Shown piece by piece: positions 55,422 through 64,000 of a DNA stretch of 64,000 nt. Within the stretch, counting starts at the first letter, position 1. Each line of letters begins with the position of its first letter. Below the pieces are notes generated by a model that was not told the origin of the DNA, made no database searches, and saw only the letters and a list, made by a program, of their open reading frames with translations. The translations under genes were made by a program, and so were the position numbers. This DNA comes from Bradyrhizobium barranii subsp. apii (lineage in GTDB: Bacteria; Pseudomonadota; Alphaproteobacteria; Rhizobiales; Xanthobacteraceae), in the NCBI RefSeq assembly GCF_011516635.5, contig NZ_CP096255.1, forward strand, positions 310,001 to 374,000, in the 5' to 3' direction.

Positions 55422-56687
55422 TCAGGTGTTCATCGAGTCGAAGAACTCGGAATTGCTCTTGGTCGAGCGCAGCTTGTCGAGCAGGAAGTCGATCCCATCC
55501 ATGGTGCCCATCGGATTCAGGATGCGGCGGAGCACGTACATTTTCTTGAGCACCTGCGGATCGGTGATGAGCTCCTCCTTGCGGGTGCCGGAGCGCGAGA
55601 TGTCGATCGCCGGGAAGGTGCGCTTGTCCGAGACCTTGCGGTCCAGGATCAGTTCGGAGTTACCGGTGCCCTTGAACTCTTCGAAGATGACTTCGTCCAT
55701 GCGGCTGCCAGTATCGACCAGCGCGGTTGCAATGATCGTCAGCGAGCCGCCCTCCTCGATATTGCGGGCGGCACCAAAGAAGCGCTTCGGGCGCTGGAGC
55801 GCGTTGGCGTCGACACCACCAGTCAAGACCTTGCCGGATGACGGCACCACGGTGTTGTAGGCGCGGCCCAGGCGCGTGATCGAATCGAGCAGGATGACGA
55901 CGTCGCGGCCATGCTCGACCAGACGTTTTGCTTTTTCGATCACCATCTCGGCGACCTGGACGTGACGAACCGCCGGCTCGTCGAAGGTCGACGAAACGAC
56001 CTCGCCCTTCACCGAGCGCTGCATGTCCGTGACTTCTTCCGGACGTTCGTCGATCAGCAGCACGATCAGATAGCATTCGGGGTGATTGTGCGCGATCGAA
56101 TGCGCGATGTTCTGCATCAGCACGGTTTTACCCGTGCGTGGCGGCGCGACGATCAGCGCGCGCTGGCCCTTTCCGATCGGCGCGACGATATCAATCACCC
56201 TTGCAGAAAGGTCTTTTCGCGTCGGGTCGTCGATTTCCATACGGAAACGCTGATTCGGAAACAGCGGCGTGAGGTTGTCGAAATTGACCTTGTGCTTGGC
56301 CTTTTCCGGGTCTTCGAAATTGAGCGTGTTGACCTTCAGCAGCGCAAAATAGCGTTCGCCCTCTTTCGGGCTGCGAATGTGGCCTTCGATGGTGTCGCCG
56401 GTGCGCAGGCCGAAGCGACGGATCTGCGAGGGCGAAACGTAGATGTCGTCCGGTCCCGGCAGATAATTGGCGTCCGGCGAGCGGAGGAATCCGAAGCCGT
56501 CGGAGAGCACCTCGACGACGCCCTCGCCAACGATGTCGGTTTCAGCAATCGCGAGCTGCTTGAGGATGGCGAACAGCAGCTCCTGCTTGCGCATGGTGCT
56601 GGCATTCTCGACCCCATTCTCTTCCGCGAACGAGACAAGCTCGGCCGGCGTCTTCGACTTGAGGTCCTGGAGTTTAATTTCCCGCAT
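55422..56687 (-). CDS. rho: Transcription termination factor Rho
   Basis: The 421-residue hexameric RNA helicase ends untranslated transcripts. It has an N-terminal helical domain ([20 protein letters not shown]) and an RNA-binding cold-shock-like domain ([30 protein letters not shown]). The ATPase domain has the P-loop [14 protein letters not shown], the Walker [17 protein letters not shown] and the Q/R-loop regions ([20 protein letters not shown]). Complete. It lies leftward of hemJ, in the conserved order found at alphaproteobacterial origins. Confidence 0.97.
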   Translation of the reverse strand: MREIKLQDLKSKTPAELVSFAEENGVENASTMRKQELLFAILKQLAIAETDIVGEGVVEVLSDGFGFLRSPDANYLPGPDDIYVSPSQIRRFGLRTGDTIEGHIRSPKEGERYFALLKVNTLNFEDPEKAKHKVNFDNLTPLFPNQRFRMEIDDPTRKDLSARVIDIVAPIGKGQRALIVAPPRTGKTVLMQNIAHSIAHNHPECYLIVLLIDERPEEVTDMQRSVKGEVVSSTFDEPAVRHVQVAEMVIEKAKRLVEHGRDVVILLDSITRLGRAYNTVVPSSGKVLTGGVDANALQRPKRFFGAARNIEEGGSLTIIATALVDTGSRMDEVIFEEFKGTGNSELILDRKVSDKRTFPAIDISRSGTRKEELITDPQVLKKMYVLRRILNPMGTMDGIDFLLDKLRSTKSNSEFFDSMNT

Positions 56688-56934
56688 TGGGGTGGTCCTG
56701 TGGGGTAACCTTGGGAGGGGGTGCGAGGAGGCTCTGAAATGCGGACGCGAGAAGGTAAGGTCCGCAGGTCTGGCAAGGAGAGCGCCGGTGAGGCTTCAAA
56801 CCTGATGCGGTGTCCGGCCTCTGGAAAGCTCAGACAAAACCACATCCGCCTGCGTTGGGTGGGATGTCGCCAATATAGAAAATCGCTTTCCACTCCGCAA
56901 GCCGAAGCGCTGAGCGATTCATCGCAAGCCTTGC

Positions 56935-57369
56935 CTAGAACGGCTTCACGATCACCATGATGACGATCAAAATCATCAGAGTAGTCGGCAACTCATTGAT
57001 AATTCGATAGAATTTCTGGCTACGCGGACGCCGGTCGGCGGCGAAATCCTTGCACCAGCGTGAAAAAAAGCCGTGGACCCCAGACATCGCCAGGACCAGT
57101 GCCAGTTTTACGTGCAGCCAGCCGAAAGAGAACCAGTGGCCGGACCAGGCGAGATAGAGCCCGGCAAGCCATGTGACGATCATGGCGGGGTTGATGATTG
57201 CCTTGAGCAGCCGGCGTTCCATCACTTTGAACGTTTCCGACTGCTTCGAGCCGATCTCGGCTTCGGAGTGATAAACGAACAGCCGCGGCAGATACAGCAT
57301 GCCCGCCATCCAGGAGATGACGGCGATCACGTGCAGCGCCTTGATCCAGAGATAGACGTCTTCGAACAT
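56935..57369 (-). CDS. hemJ: Protoporphyrinogen IX oxidase HemJ
   Basis: This 144-residue inner-membrane protein oxidises protoporphyrinogen IX in haem synthesis. It has four membrane helices (ALHVIAVISWMAGMLYLP, IINPAMIVTWLAGLYLAW, WLHVKLALVLAMSGVHGFF, LPTTLMILIVIMVIVKPF). The conserved histidine lies in KALHVIAVISWMAG. Other family marks are the LPRLFVYH segment and the C-terminal RIINELPT. It directly borders the proposed replication origin. The hemE gene that often lies here in related genomes is absent from this position. Confidence 0.93.
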   Translation of the reverse strand: MFEDVYLWIKALHVIAVISWMAGMLYLPRLFVYHSEAEIGSKQSETFKVMERRLLKAIINPAMIVTWLAGLYLAWSGHWFSFGWLHVKLALVLAMSGVHGFFSRWCKDFAADRRPRSQKFYRIINELPTTLMILIVIMVIVKPF

Positions 57370-57828
57370 TTTTTGCGCCCGGCTTTCTGTCCAGCGCAGG
57401 GAACGCTGGGGATAGTAAGAACTCGTTAAGGTCTCACCCTACACACTTATCCGTCCGTAGCGCCTTCCTCTAATCTAGAATCTTAGATTCTTAAGGTTTG
57501 AGTCTATGTGACCGTGAATAGGACTCACACAATTCCGTCCGCACGTTCACGTGCGCTTGTTCACATCCATCAACATATCCCTGATGCTTCCGGCGGCCTT
57601 CGATAAGTCCGCCAGCTTCAAAGGCTTGCGCGTTTCTGTCGGCAGCTTATCAAGGGGGTTGTCCGCGCAATCCCGTTTTCCTCTCAACAGGTCGCCGGAC
57701 TTGTTCCGATGGGCAGTGGTGTGAAGAAAATTGGCACTTGTCCCGCCCCTGGTGTCGCGCAACCCTTTCCGAGGGGTTAAGGTCCACAGAAATCCACAAA
57801 CCACACCGCCTCCATACAAAGGGCTTTT
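57370..57828. other. Candidate chromosomal replication origin (oriC)
   Basis: This 459-bp gene-free gap lies between divergent hemJ and the PPDK-regulator gene, the place of the origin in Caulobacter (between hemE and the RP001-like gene). Seen in the sequence are four GANTC methylation sites within 49 bp (57478, 57486, 57500, 57522), an AT-rich run around 57468-57500, and the hairpin GCACG-TTCA-CGTGC (57541-57554). DnaA-box-like TTGTTCACA (57557-57565) and AAATCCACA (57790-57798) each match TTATCCACA at 7 of 9 positions. TTATCCGTC is at 57447-57455, and TTGTYC-type repeats occur at about 57659, 57701 and 57739. A perfect DnaA box is not present. parS sites lie 4-6.5 kb away. Confidence 0.72.
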
Positions 57829-58668
57829 GTGCCGACCTCGAACAATTATTTCCATCTCCACCTGGTCTCCGACTCCACCGGAGAGACGCTGATCACCGTC
57901 GCGCGCGCCGTCGCGGCGCAGTACGCCAACGTCACCCCGGTCGAGCATGTCTATCCTCTGGTGCGCAGCCAGAAGCAGCTCGATCGCGTGCTCGACGAGA
58001 TCGAGGAGGCGCCGGGGATCGTGCTGTTCACGCTGCTGGAGAAGGATCTGGTCTCCCGGCTCGAGGACAAGTGCAAGCAGATCAACGTTCCGAGCCTGTC
58101 GATCATCGGGCCGGTGATGCAGTTGTTCGAAGCCTATCTCGGCGCCGCGACCACGGGCCGCGTCGGCGCCCAGCACGTCCTCAATGCGGAATATTTCAAG
58201 CGCATCGACGCGCTGAACTACACGATGATCCACGACGACGGCCAGCATGTCGAAGGCCTCGATGATGCCGACGTGGTGCTCGTCGGCGTCTCACGCACCT
58301 CCAAGACACCGACGTCGATCTATCTGGCCAATCGCGGCATCCGCACCGCCAACGTGCCATTGGTTCCGGGCATTCCGGTGCCGGCACAATTGGAGACCCT
58401 GACGCGGCCGCTGGTGGTGAGCCTGCATGCGACGCCGGAACGCCTGATCCAGGTGCGCCAGAACCGCCTGCTCTCGATGGGTGCCGATACCAGCGGCGAC
58501 ACCTATACCGACAGGCAGGCGGTCGCCGACGAGGTCGCGTTCGCGCGCAAGCTGAGTGCCAAACACGACTGGCCGCTGCTCGACGTCACGCGGCGATCGA
58601 TCGAGGAAACCGCCGCGGCGATCATGAAGCTCTACAGTGATCGCCAGCGCAACCGGCCCACGGGATAG
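57829..58668 (+). CDS. Pyruvate,phosphate dikinase / PEP synthase regulatory protein (DUF299)
   Basis: This 279-residue bifunctional kinase/pyrophosphorylase switches pyruvate,phosphate dikinase off and on by ADP-dependent phosphorylation. It opens with [24 protein letters not shown]. The P-loop-like [18 protein letters not shown] is the active-site signature of the family, and [18 protein letters not shown] is the usual end. The start is GTG 57829. It is the first rightward gene after the putative origin, like the RP001 homologue in Caulobacter, and starts the row maf-coaE-dnaQ. Confidence 0.94.
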   Translation: MPTSNNYFHLHLVSDSTGETLITVARAVAAQYANVTPVEHVYPLVRSQKQLDRVLDEIEEAPGIVLFTLLEKDLVSRLEDKCKQINVPSLSIIGPVMQLFEAYLGAATTGRVGAQHVLNAEYFKRIDALNYTMIHDDGQHVEGLDDADVVLVGVSRTSKTPTSIYLANRGIRTANVPLVPGIPVPAQLETLTRPLVVSLHATPERLIQVRQNRLLSMGADTSGDTYTDRQAVADEVAFARKLSAKHDWPLLDVTRRSIEETAAAIMKLYSDRQRNRPTG

Positions 58669-58676
58669 TTTCGGCG

Positions 58677-59285
58677 ATGTCTCTCTGGCGCGGCGAAACT
58701 CCGTTGATACTGGCCTCGCAGAGCAGCGCGCGAAAGATGCTGCTGGCCAGTGCCGGACTGGAGTTCAAGGCGATTGCGGCCGATATCGACGAGCGCGGCA
58801 TTCAGACCGCCTCGAAACTTTCAGGCCCGCATGACATCGCCCTGCTGCTGGCGCGTGAGAAGGCCAAGGCGGTCTCGGCCAGTCATCCGGGGAGCTATGT
58901 GATCGGTGCCGACCAGACCCTCGCTCTCGGCGAGCGTCTCTTCAACAAGCCCGCAGGCCGCGCACAGGCGATGACGCAATTGCTCGACCTCGCCGGCAAA
59001 AGCCACGCGCTGAACTCCGCGGTGGCCGTGGCGCGAGATGGCAAGATCGTTTTCGAGGATGTTTCGGTGGCCCGCATGACCATGCGGCCGATGACCGAGA
59101 CGGAGCTTTCAGCCTATCTCGACGCTGCCGGCGATGCGGTGACGACCAGCGTCGGCGCCTATCAGCTCGAAGGCCTCGGCAGCCATCTGTTCGAGCGCAT
59201 CGAAGGTGACCATTTCACCATTCTCGGGCTGCCGCTGCTGCCGTTGCTTGCGTTCCTGCGGCGCGAACGGCTAGTTGCAGTGTGA
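58677..59285 (+). CDS. maf: Maf-family nucleotide pyrophosphatase
   Basis: This 202-residue Maf/ITPase-fold protein hydrolyses non-canonical nucleoside triphosphates. [20 protein letters not shown] is the family start, [20 protein letters not shown] carries the catalytic Asp region, and [27 protein letters not shown] is near the end. It starts 8 bp after the previous gene and its end overlaps the longer coaE frame, so these are co-transcribed. aroE, which lies between maf and coaE in Caulobacter, is not here. Confidence 0.93.
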   Translation: MSLWRGETPLILASQSSARKMLLASAGLEFKAIAADIDERGIQTASKLSGPHDIALLLAREKAKAVSASHPGSYVIGADQTLALGERLFNKPAGRAQAMTQLLDLAGKSHALNSAVAVARDGKIVFEDVSVARMTMRPMTETELSAYLDAAGDAVTTSVGAYQLEGLGSHLFERIEGDHFTILGLPLLPLLAFLRRERLVAV

Positions 59286-59308
59286 ACGACAGAAACGGCT
59301 GCCTGCTG

Positions 59309-59908
59309 ATGCGGATCCTTGGACTGACCGGCTCGATCGGGATGGGAAAATCCACCACCGCGAAATTGTTCGCGGAGGCTGGCGTTCCCGTCTATGACGC
59401 CGATGCCGCCGTCCACCAGCTCTACGAGGGCCAGGCCGCGCCGGCGATCGAAGCCGCCTTTCCCGGCACCACCGCGAACGGCAAGGTCGACCGCCCAAAA
59501 CTGTCCGCGCGCGTCGTGCATGATCCGGCCGCGATCAAGCAGCTCGAACAGATCGTTCATCCGATGCTCGGCGCCTCCCGGCAAAAATTCTTCGCCGATG
59601 CGGAAGCAGCCAAGGCGCCCGTCGTGGTCCTGGATATCCCGCTGCTGTTCGAAACCGGCGGCGAGAAGCGGGTCGACGCGGTCGTCGTGGTGTCGACCTC
59701 GCCGGAACTCCAGCGCAAGCGTGTGCTGGAGCGCGGCACGATGGACGAGGCCAAGCTCGATGCGATCATCGCCAAGCAGACGCCGGATGCCGAGAAGCGC
59801 AAGCGGGCCGATTTCGTAGTGGATACGTCACACGGACTTGAACCCGTGCGCGCCCAAATCACGCACATTCTGGCCGAGGTCGTTAAGATGCCGCGGCGGC
59901 GAGCCTGA
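59309..59908 (+). CDS. coaE: Dephospho-CoA kinase
   Basis: The roughly 199-residue P-loop kinase catalyses the last step of coenzyme A synthesis. [18 protein letters not shown] contains the Walker A motif, [14 protein letters not shown] the substrate aspartate, [11 protein letters not shown] and [22 protein letters not shown] the LID and Walker B regions. I chose ATG 59309 ([11 protein letters not shown]) rather than the GTG at 59282, which overlaps maf by 4 bp, because family members start right at the first strand. Confidence 0.94.
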   Translation: MRILGLTGSIGMGKSTTAKLFAEAGVPVYDADAAVHQLYEGQAAPAIEAAFPGTTANGKVDRPKLSARVVHDPAAIKQLEQIVHPMLGASRQKFFADAEAAKAPVVVLDIPLLFETGGEKRVDAVVVVSTSPELQRKRVLERGTMDEAKLDAIIAKQTPDAEKRKRADFVVDTSHGLEPVRAQITHILAEVVKMPRRRA

Positions 59909-59935
59909 TTCGCTGCCTCACACGGCCTCTTGATC

Positions 59936-60652
59936 ATGCGTGAAATCGTTCTCGACACCGAAACCACTGGCCTCGATCCGCTCCGCGGCGATCGCCTGGT
60001 CGAAATCGGCTGCGTCGAGATTTTCAACCGCATGCCGACGGGCCAGACGTATCACGTCTATATCAATCCCGAACGGGACATGCCGGCGGAAGCCTTTGCG
60101 GTGCACGGGCTGTCGGCCGAGTTCCTGTCGACCAAGCCGCTGTTCCACGAGGTCGTCGATGCGTTTCTGGAGTTCATCGGCGATGCGCCGCTGGTGATCC
60201 ACAACGCTTCGTTCGACATCGGCTTCATCAACGCCGAGCTCGACAAGGTCAAACGCGTCGCGATCCCGCGCGAGCGGCTGGTCGATACGCTGCTGTTGGC
60301 GCGGCGCAAGCATCCGGGCGTGTCGAACCGGCTCGACGATCTCTGCTCGCGCTATTCGATCGACAATTCACACCGCACCAAGCACGGCGCGCTGCTCGAC
60401 GCCGAACTCTTGGCCGAAGTTTATGTCGATCTGGTCGGGGCGCGGCAATCGCAATTGCTCCTCGCTTCGGAAGGCGAGGACATTCGCGCCAATGCGGCTG
60501 GCGATATGCCGCGGCGGCAGCGGACCGTGCCGCTCGCGCCGCGGATTTCCGATGCCGAGCGCGAGGCCCATCGGGCCTTCATCGCAACGCTCGGCGACAA
60601 GGCGATCTGGAACGAGTTCCTGCCCGCTCCAGCCGCCCCTCCGGCTGTTTAG
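59936..60652 (+). CDS. dnaQ: DNA polymerase III epsilon subunit (proofreading exonuclease)
   Basis: The 238-residue DnaQ-type 3'-5' exonuclease shows [14 protein letters not shown] (Exo I), [17 protein letters not shown] (Exo II) and [19 protein letters not shown] (Exo III with the catalytic His). The C-terminal tail after about residue 185 is the clamp/polymerase contact region. It ends 4 bp inside the convergent secB gene. The place next to coaE and secB matches the Caulobacter origin region. Confidence 0.96.
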   Translation: MREIVLDTETTGLDPLRGDRLVEIGCVEIFNRMPTGQTYHVYINPERDMPAEAFAVHGLSAEFLSTKPLFHEVVDAFLEFIGDAPLVIHNASFDIGFINAELDKVKRVAIPRERLVDTLLLARRKHPGVSNRLDDLCSRYSIDNSHRTKHGALLDAELLAEVYVDLVGARQSQLLLASEGEDIRANAAGDMPRRQRTVPLAPRISDAEREAHRAFIATLGDKAIWNEFLPAPAAPPAV

Positions 60653-61125
60653 GCCTGACCGCTCGTCTGCTGAGCGGCCATTTGCCGCTCCATGTTCTGA
60701 CGATAGAGACCGACGAAGTCGACCGGATCCAGCATCAGGGGCGGGAACCCGCCGTCGCGCACGGCGGTCGCGATGATCTCGCGGGCGAACGGGAACAGCA
60801 GACGCGGGCATTCGATCATGACCAGCGGATGCAAATTCTCCTTCGGCACGTTGGTGATGCGGAACACGCCGGCATAGGCGAGCTCGAACGAGAACATGAT
60901 CTTACCGGCGGTCTCGGCCTTGCCCTCGACCGACAGCGTCACCTCGAACTCGGTTTCGCTGAGATTGATGGCGCTGACATTGATCTGGATGTTGATCTGG
61001 GGCGGCTGGCCCTGCTGCTGGAGCGAGGTCGGCGCGTTCGGATTCTCGAACGAAAGGTCCTTGATATACTGCGCCAGAACGTTGAGCTGGGCCGCCTCGG
61101 GAGGGGTGCCGTTGCCGTTGGTCAT
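60649..61125 (-). CDS. secB: Protein-export chaperone SecB
   Basis: This 158-residue tetrameric chaperone keeps preproteins unfolded for Sec[17 protein letters not shown] is the typical start, [24 protein letters not shown] the central strands, and [42 protein letters not shown] the conserved C-terminal half. It is read against its neighbours, with its end overlapping dnaQ. Confidence 0.96.
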   Translation of the reverse strand: MTNGNGTPPEAAQLNVLAQYIKDLSFENPNAPTSLQQQGQPPQINIQINVSAINLSETEFEVTLSVEGKAETAGKIMFSFELAYAGVFRITNVPKENLHPLVMIECPRLLFPFAREIIATAVRDGGFPPLMLDPVDFVGLYRQNMERQMAAQQTSGQA

Positions 61126-61538
61126 GAGAGTCTCTCCTTACCCGATTTGGGCTGAATTTCGCGGCGGTTGGCTAACATAGGGCCGCCTCGTTCCACAAGG
61201 ACGAACGGTCCCGGATCGGGTTTCCGCGCCGCCCCCGCAATTGTGACGTTCACCCGGCCCTCCTGACGAAATCGCGCGTTAAACGATTGAAGATGCGCGA
61301 TTTCCGGGCAGGATCGGGTTTCCCCTTAAGCATAAAACGCGCTACACTCGGCGCTGTGCCAAAAGGCGCCATTGGCCGGGCAAGATTTCGTGCCTACATC
61401 CCGAGGACCAGACGCGCGGACCTAAAATGGTGATGTAGACTTGCCGTTCCCGTATGGAACGGTCTACTGGCCGGATTGATTTTCCCGGCGACGACCCGAG
61501 ACGGCCCCTTTCAGCGAAGACCAGAAAGCGAATACGAC
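61126..61538. other. Promoter gap between secB and the Tim44-like gene
   Basis: No gene. The two flanking genes diverge, so promoters for both should be here. The AT-richer stretch near 61325-61345 (TTAAGCATAAAACG) is the most likely promoter for the rightward genes, but no clear -35/-10 pair can be fixed. Confidence 0.5.
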
Positions 61539-62246
61539 GTGGACATCTACACCATCATCTTCCTGGCGCTGGCGGTCTTCATCTTTCTGAGGCTGCGCAG
61601 CGTGCTGGGACAGCGGACGGGTAACGAGCGGCCGCCGTTCGACCGCACCGCCGCCCGCAATGCGCTGGGGGGTGCCCAGGACAAGAACGTCGTGACCATG
61701 CCGGGCAAGGTGATCGATCAGGCCCCGCTGGCGCCGACCGCCGAGCCGGCCCCGCCGTCCGATCGCTGGAAGGGCCTGACCGAGCCGGGCACCGCGCTCG
61801 CCCAGGGTCTCGACGCCATCGTCGACAAGGATTCCACCTTCGATCCGCGCCATTTCATCTCGGGCGCCCGCGGCGCTTATGAGATGATCGTGCTGGCCTT
61901 TGCCAATGGCGACCGCCGCGCGTTGCGCGACCTGCTGTCGTCGGAGGTCTATGACAGCTTCGACGCCGCCATCAAGGAACGCGAGAAGTATGAGCAGAAG
62001 ACCGAGACGCGTTTCGTCTCGATCGACAAGGCCGAACTCGTCGGCGCCGAGTTGCGCGACCGCACGGCTCAGCTCACCATACGATTCGTCTCGCAGATGA
62101 TCTCGGCCACCCGCGACAAGAGCGGCAATATCGTCGACGGTAGTGCGGACACGGTCGCCGACATCACCGACATCTGGACCTTCGCCCGCGATATCACCTC
62201 TCGCGATCCAAACTGGAAGCTGGTTGGCACCGGAAGCGCGAATTAA
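61539..62246 (+). CDS. Tim44/TimA-like domain protein
   Basis: The roughly 235-residue protein has an N-terminal membrane anchor (DIYTIIFLALAVFIFLRLRSVLGQRTG) and a proline/alanine linker. A Tim44-like domain follows from about residue 85 (DPRHFISGARGAYEMIVLAFANGDRRALRDLLSSEVYDSF, then DIWTFARDITSRDPNWKLVGTGS). In alphaproteobacteria this protein (TimA) resembles the mitochondrial import motor scaffold. The bacterial role is not firmly known. I chose GTG 61539 because it puts the hydrophobic helix at the N-terminus. mltA overlaps its end by 23 bp. Confidence 0.88.
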   Translation: MDIYTIIFLALAVFIFLRLRSVLGQRTGNERPPFDRTAARNALGGAQDKNVVTMPGKVIDQAPLAPTAEPAPPSDRWKGLTEPGTALAQGLDAIVDKDSTFDPRHFISGARGAYEMIVLAFANGDRRALRDLLSSEVYDSFDAAIKEREKYEQKTETRFVSIDKAELVGAELRDRTAQLTIRFVSQMISATRDKSGNIVDGSADTVADITDIWTFARDITSRDPNWKLVGTGSAN

Positions 62247-63765
62247 GAATTTCCTGAAGAACAGCGCGACGGCGCTTTGCGCAGGTGCCGTCGTGCTGTC
62301 GTCGTTTTCGCTCGGCGCCGAGGCGGCGCGGCGTCACTATCGCAGCCATCACCATCATCTCCCGGCACTTGCCGCCGCCCCGCCGCGCGCCTTGCCCTAT
62401 CCGCAGCTCCCTTTGCCGTTCGAAATCCCCGGTGCGCAATATCTGCCGCTGACCTGGACGGACGTGAAAGGCTGGAGCGACGACGACCATCTCGCCGCCT
62501 ACAAGACGTTCCGCGCGAGCTGCCGGACGATCAACGCGCAGACCGGTGCGGCCGAACCGAAGGCGCTTGGCGGCTCGCTGAGCGAGCCCTGCAGGGCCGC
62601 CAAGTCGCTCGAGCTCACCGACGACGGCAAAGCCAGGACCTTCTTCGAGGAGAATTTTGCACCGCTGCGGATCTCGCGCCTCGGCGAGCCCGACGGTTTC
62701 GTCACCGGCTATTACGAACCGGTGCTGGAGGGATCGCGGACGCAGACCGAAATCTTCAACGTGCCGGTCTATCGTCGCCCGTCGAACCTGTTCGTGCGCG
62801 GCTACAAGCAGGACTCGGTCAGCCTGCCCAACAAGGGCCCGGTCTACCGCAAGATCGGCCGCCGCAAGCTGGTGCCCTATTACGATCGCGGCGAGATCGA
62901 GGACGGCAAGATCGCCGGCCGCGGGCTGGAGATCGCCTGGCTGAAGGACCCGACCGATCTGCTGTTCGCCCAGATCCAGGGCTCGGCGCGGATCAAGTTC
63001 GACGACGGCGGCACGGTCCGGCTGAATTACGACGCCTATAACGGCTATCCCTACACGGCCGTCGGCCGTGTCCTGATCGAGCGCGGCATCATTCCGAAGG
63101 AGGAGATGTCGATGCAGAAGATCAGGGAGTGGATGGCGCAGAACCCCGATGGCGCCAAGGATCTACGCCGCCAGAACCGCTCCTACATCTTCTTCCGCGA
63201 GGTCAATCTGTCCGACAAGGAAGAAGCGGTGGGTGCGCAGGGCATTCCGCTGACCGCCGGCCGTTCGATCGCGGTCGATAAGGCGCTGCACGTCTACGGC
63301 ACGCCGTTCTTCATCGAGGGCGAGCTGCCGATCGATTCCGAACGCTCCAAGACGCCGTTCCACCGGCTGATGATCGCGCAGGACACCGGCTCGGCCATCA
63401 TCGGCCCCGCGCGCGCCGATCTCTATTTCGGCGCCGGCGCGGACGCCGGCCGTGTCTCGGGACGGCTGCGCCATCCCATGCACTTCGTCATGTTGGTACC
63501 GAAGGGCCTCGATCCCGCAGTACGCGCCGCGAAGTTGCCGGTGCCGGACCCGCGTCCCTCGGAGAAGATCGCAAAGCTGTTTCCGCAGACCGATTCGCCC
63601 AAGGATCAGACCAAGCCGGCGGCTCCGGCCGCAGCCGTGGCGCAAGGTAAGGGTGAGACCGTCGCCGTTGCCAATCCGGTCCCGTTGCCGATGCCGCGTC
63701 CCGTGATAGAGCCCGTTCAGGAGCCGCGGCGGCCAGTCAAGAATCGTCCCCATCGGCAGCAATGA
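62224..63765 (+). CDS. mltA: Membrane-bound lytic murein transglycosylase A (MltA)
   Basis: This 513-residue enzyme cleaves peptidoglycan glycan strands. It has an N-terminal export signal (NSATALCAGAVVLSSFSLGAEA). The MltA domain shows FVTGYYEPVLEGSRTQTEIFNVPVYRRP and GLEIAWLKDPTDLLFAQIQGSARI, and the 3D domain shows QDTGSAIIGPARADLYFGAGADAGRVSGRLRHP with the catalytic Asp region. The C-terminal 100 residues are Pro/Ala-rich. The start is probably TTG 62224, since no ATG precedes the signal sequence. It sits in the row tim44-mltA-smr, with smr overlapping by 4 bp. Confidence 0.92.
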   Translation: MAPEARIKNFLKNSATALCAGAVVLSSFSLGAEAARRHYRSHHHHLPALAAAPPRALPYPQLPLPFEIPGAQYLPLTWTDVKGWSDDDHLAAYKTFRASCRTINAQTGAAEPKALGGSLSEPCRAAKSLELTDDGKARTFFEENFAPLRISRLGEPDGFVTGYYEPVLEGSRTQTEIFNVPVYRRPSNLFVRGYKQDSVSLPNKGPVYRKIGRRKLVPYYDRGEIEDGKIAGRGLEIAWLKDPTDLLFAQIQGSARIKFDDGGTVRLNYDAYNGYPYTAVGRVLIERGIIPKEEMSMQKIREWMAQNPDGAKDLRRQNRSYIFFREVNLSDKEEAVGAQGIPLTAGRSIAVDKALHVYGTPFFIEGELPIDSERSKTPFHRLMIAQDTGSAIIGPARADLYFGAGADAGRVSGRLRHPMHFVMLVPKGLDPAVRAAKLPVPDPRPSEKIAKLFPQTDSPKDQTKPAAPAAAVAQGKGETVAVANPVPLPMPRPVIEPVQEPRRPVKNRPHRQQ

Positions 63766-64000
63766 AGCGATCGTCCCGTCCGCCCGTGCTGGAGCCTCGT
63801 CCCTCGCCGCGCCGCCGTGCGCTGAGCGAGGAGGAGCGCGCGCTGTGGGATGCGGTCGCAAAACAGGTCAAGCCGCTGCGGAAGCATCGCGTGGCAAAGA
63901 CACACGCCCCGCCGCGCACCGAGCCTTCACTGGCAGCGCCAGCCACGCGATCTGCGCCGTCGCCACGGCCGATCGCTGCCGCGCCGGCCGTGCGCGTGGC
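63762..64000 (+). CDS. Smr-domain protein, N-terminal part (runs off window)
   Basis: Only about 79 codons are visible. RALSEEERALWDAVAKQVKPL is the typical N-terminal segment of Smr/MutS2-like endonuclease-domain proteins of alphaproteobacteria, followed by a Pro/Ala-rich linker. The Smr domain itself lies beyond the window. The ATGA overlap with mltA and the conserved neighbourhood support the call. Confidence 0.75.
   Translation, partial: MKRSSRPPVLEPRPSPRRRALSEEERALWDAVAKQVKPLRKHRVAKTHAPPRTEPSLAAPATRSAPSPRPIAAAPAVRV

Overview
The window is GC-rich alphaproteobacterial chromosome. Its gene content, protein sequences and dispersed palindromic repeats point to Bradyrhizobium or a close relative. 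This is a judgement from gene order and protein character, not a database match. The conserved part (about 14.6-64 kb) looks origin-proximal. Genes from parB to hemJ (48.5-57.4 kb) all read leftwards and genes from the PPDK regulator to smr (57.8-64 kb) read mostly rightwards. The order parB-parA-rsmG-mnmG-mnmE-rho-hemJ / ppsR-maf-coaE-dnaQ-secB-tim44-mltA-smr matches the genes flanking the Caulobacter origin. The 459-bp gap at 57370-57828 is therefore a strong oriC candidate: it holds four GANTC sites in 49 bp and DnaA-box-like sequences. A cluster of parS sites lies 4-6.5 kb to its left.

Positions 1 to about 14615 are an accessory island abutting the 3' end of a tRNA-Gly(GCC) gene. It carries a decayed DISARM-like anti-phage locus. 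The drmB 3' part is frameshifted, and drmC is split by a 2626-bp IS21-family element with a 6-bp target duplication. On the opposite strand are an intact N6-adenine methylase, a large DrmE-like protein and a DrmA-like N-terminus cut off by a 936-bp IS5-family element. Between the two halves is a two-gene cassette bracketed by a 21-bp near-perfect direct repeat. It encodes a PD-(D/E)XK-type protein and a uracil-DNA-glycosylase-fold protein. It is the best candidate here for an undescribed system.

From 14.9 to 31.5 kb lie housekeeping and nitrogen genes. They include a CnoX-type thioredoxin, a Lon-N protein, cytochrome b561, a TetR regulator, Trm112, a UbiH-like hydroxylase, TesB and two glnK-amtB pairs. 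The second pair has a sigma-54-like promoter. An ArsR/SRPBCC/ClpP-like block separates the pairs and is followed by an in-frame remnant of an Amt C-terminus. A secreted caspase-like protein is followed directly by a second, apparently identical copy of the IS5-family element.

From 31.8 to 48.3 kb lie an aminotransferase, ftsK, a LolA-like protein, xth, signalling genes (cNMP-binding protein, response regulator, two diguanylate cyclases), an L,D-transpeptidase, a hydratase, yggS, leuS-lptE and holA. Two conserved genes carry apparent small frameshifts, ftsK at its 3' end and a GFA-family gene. With drmB this makes three indels, so either real decay or assembly error has to be considered. At least six families of dispersed intergenic palindromes occur.
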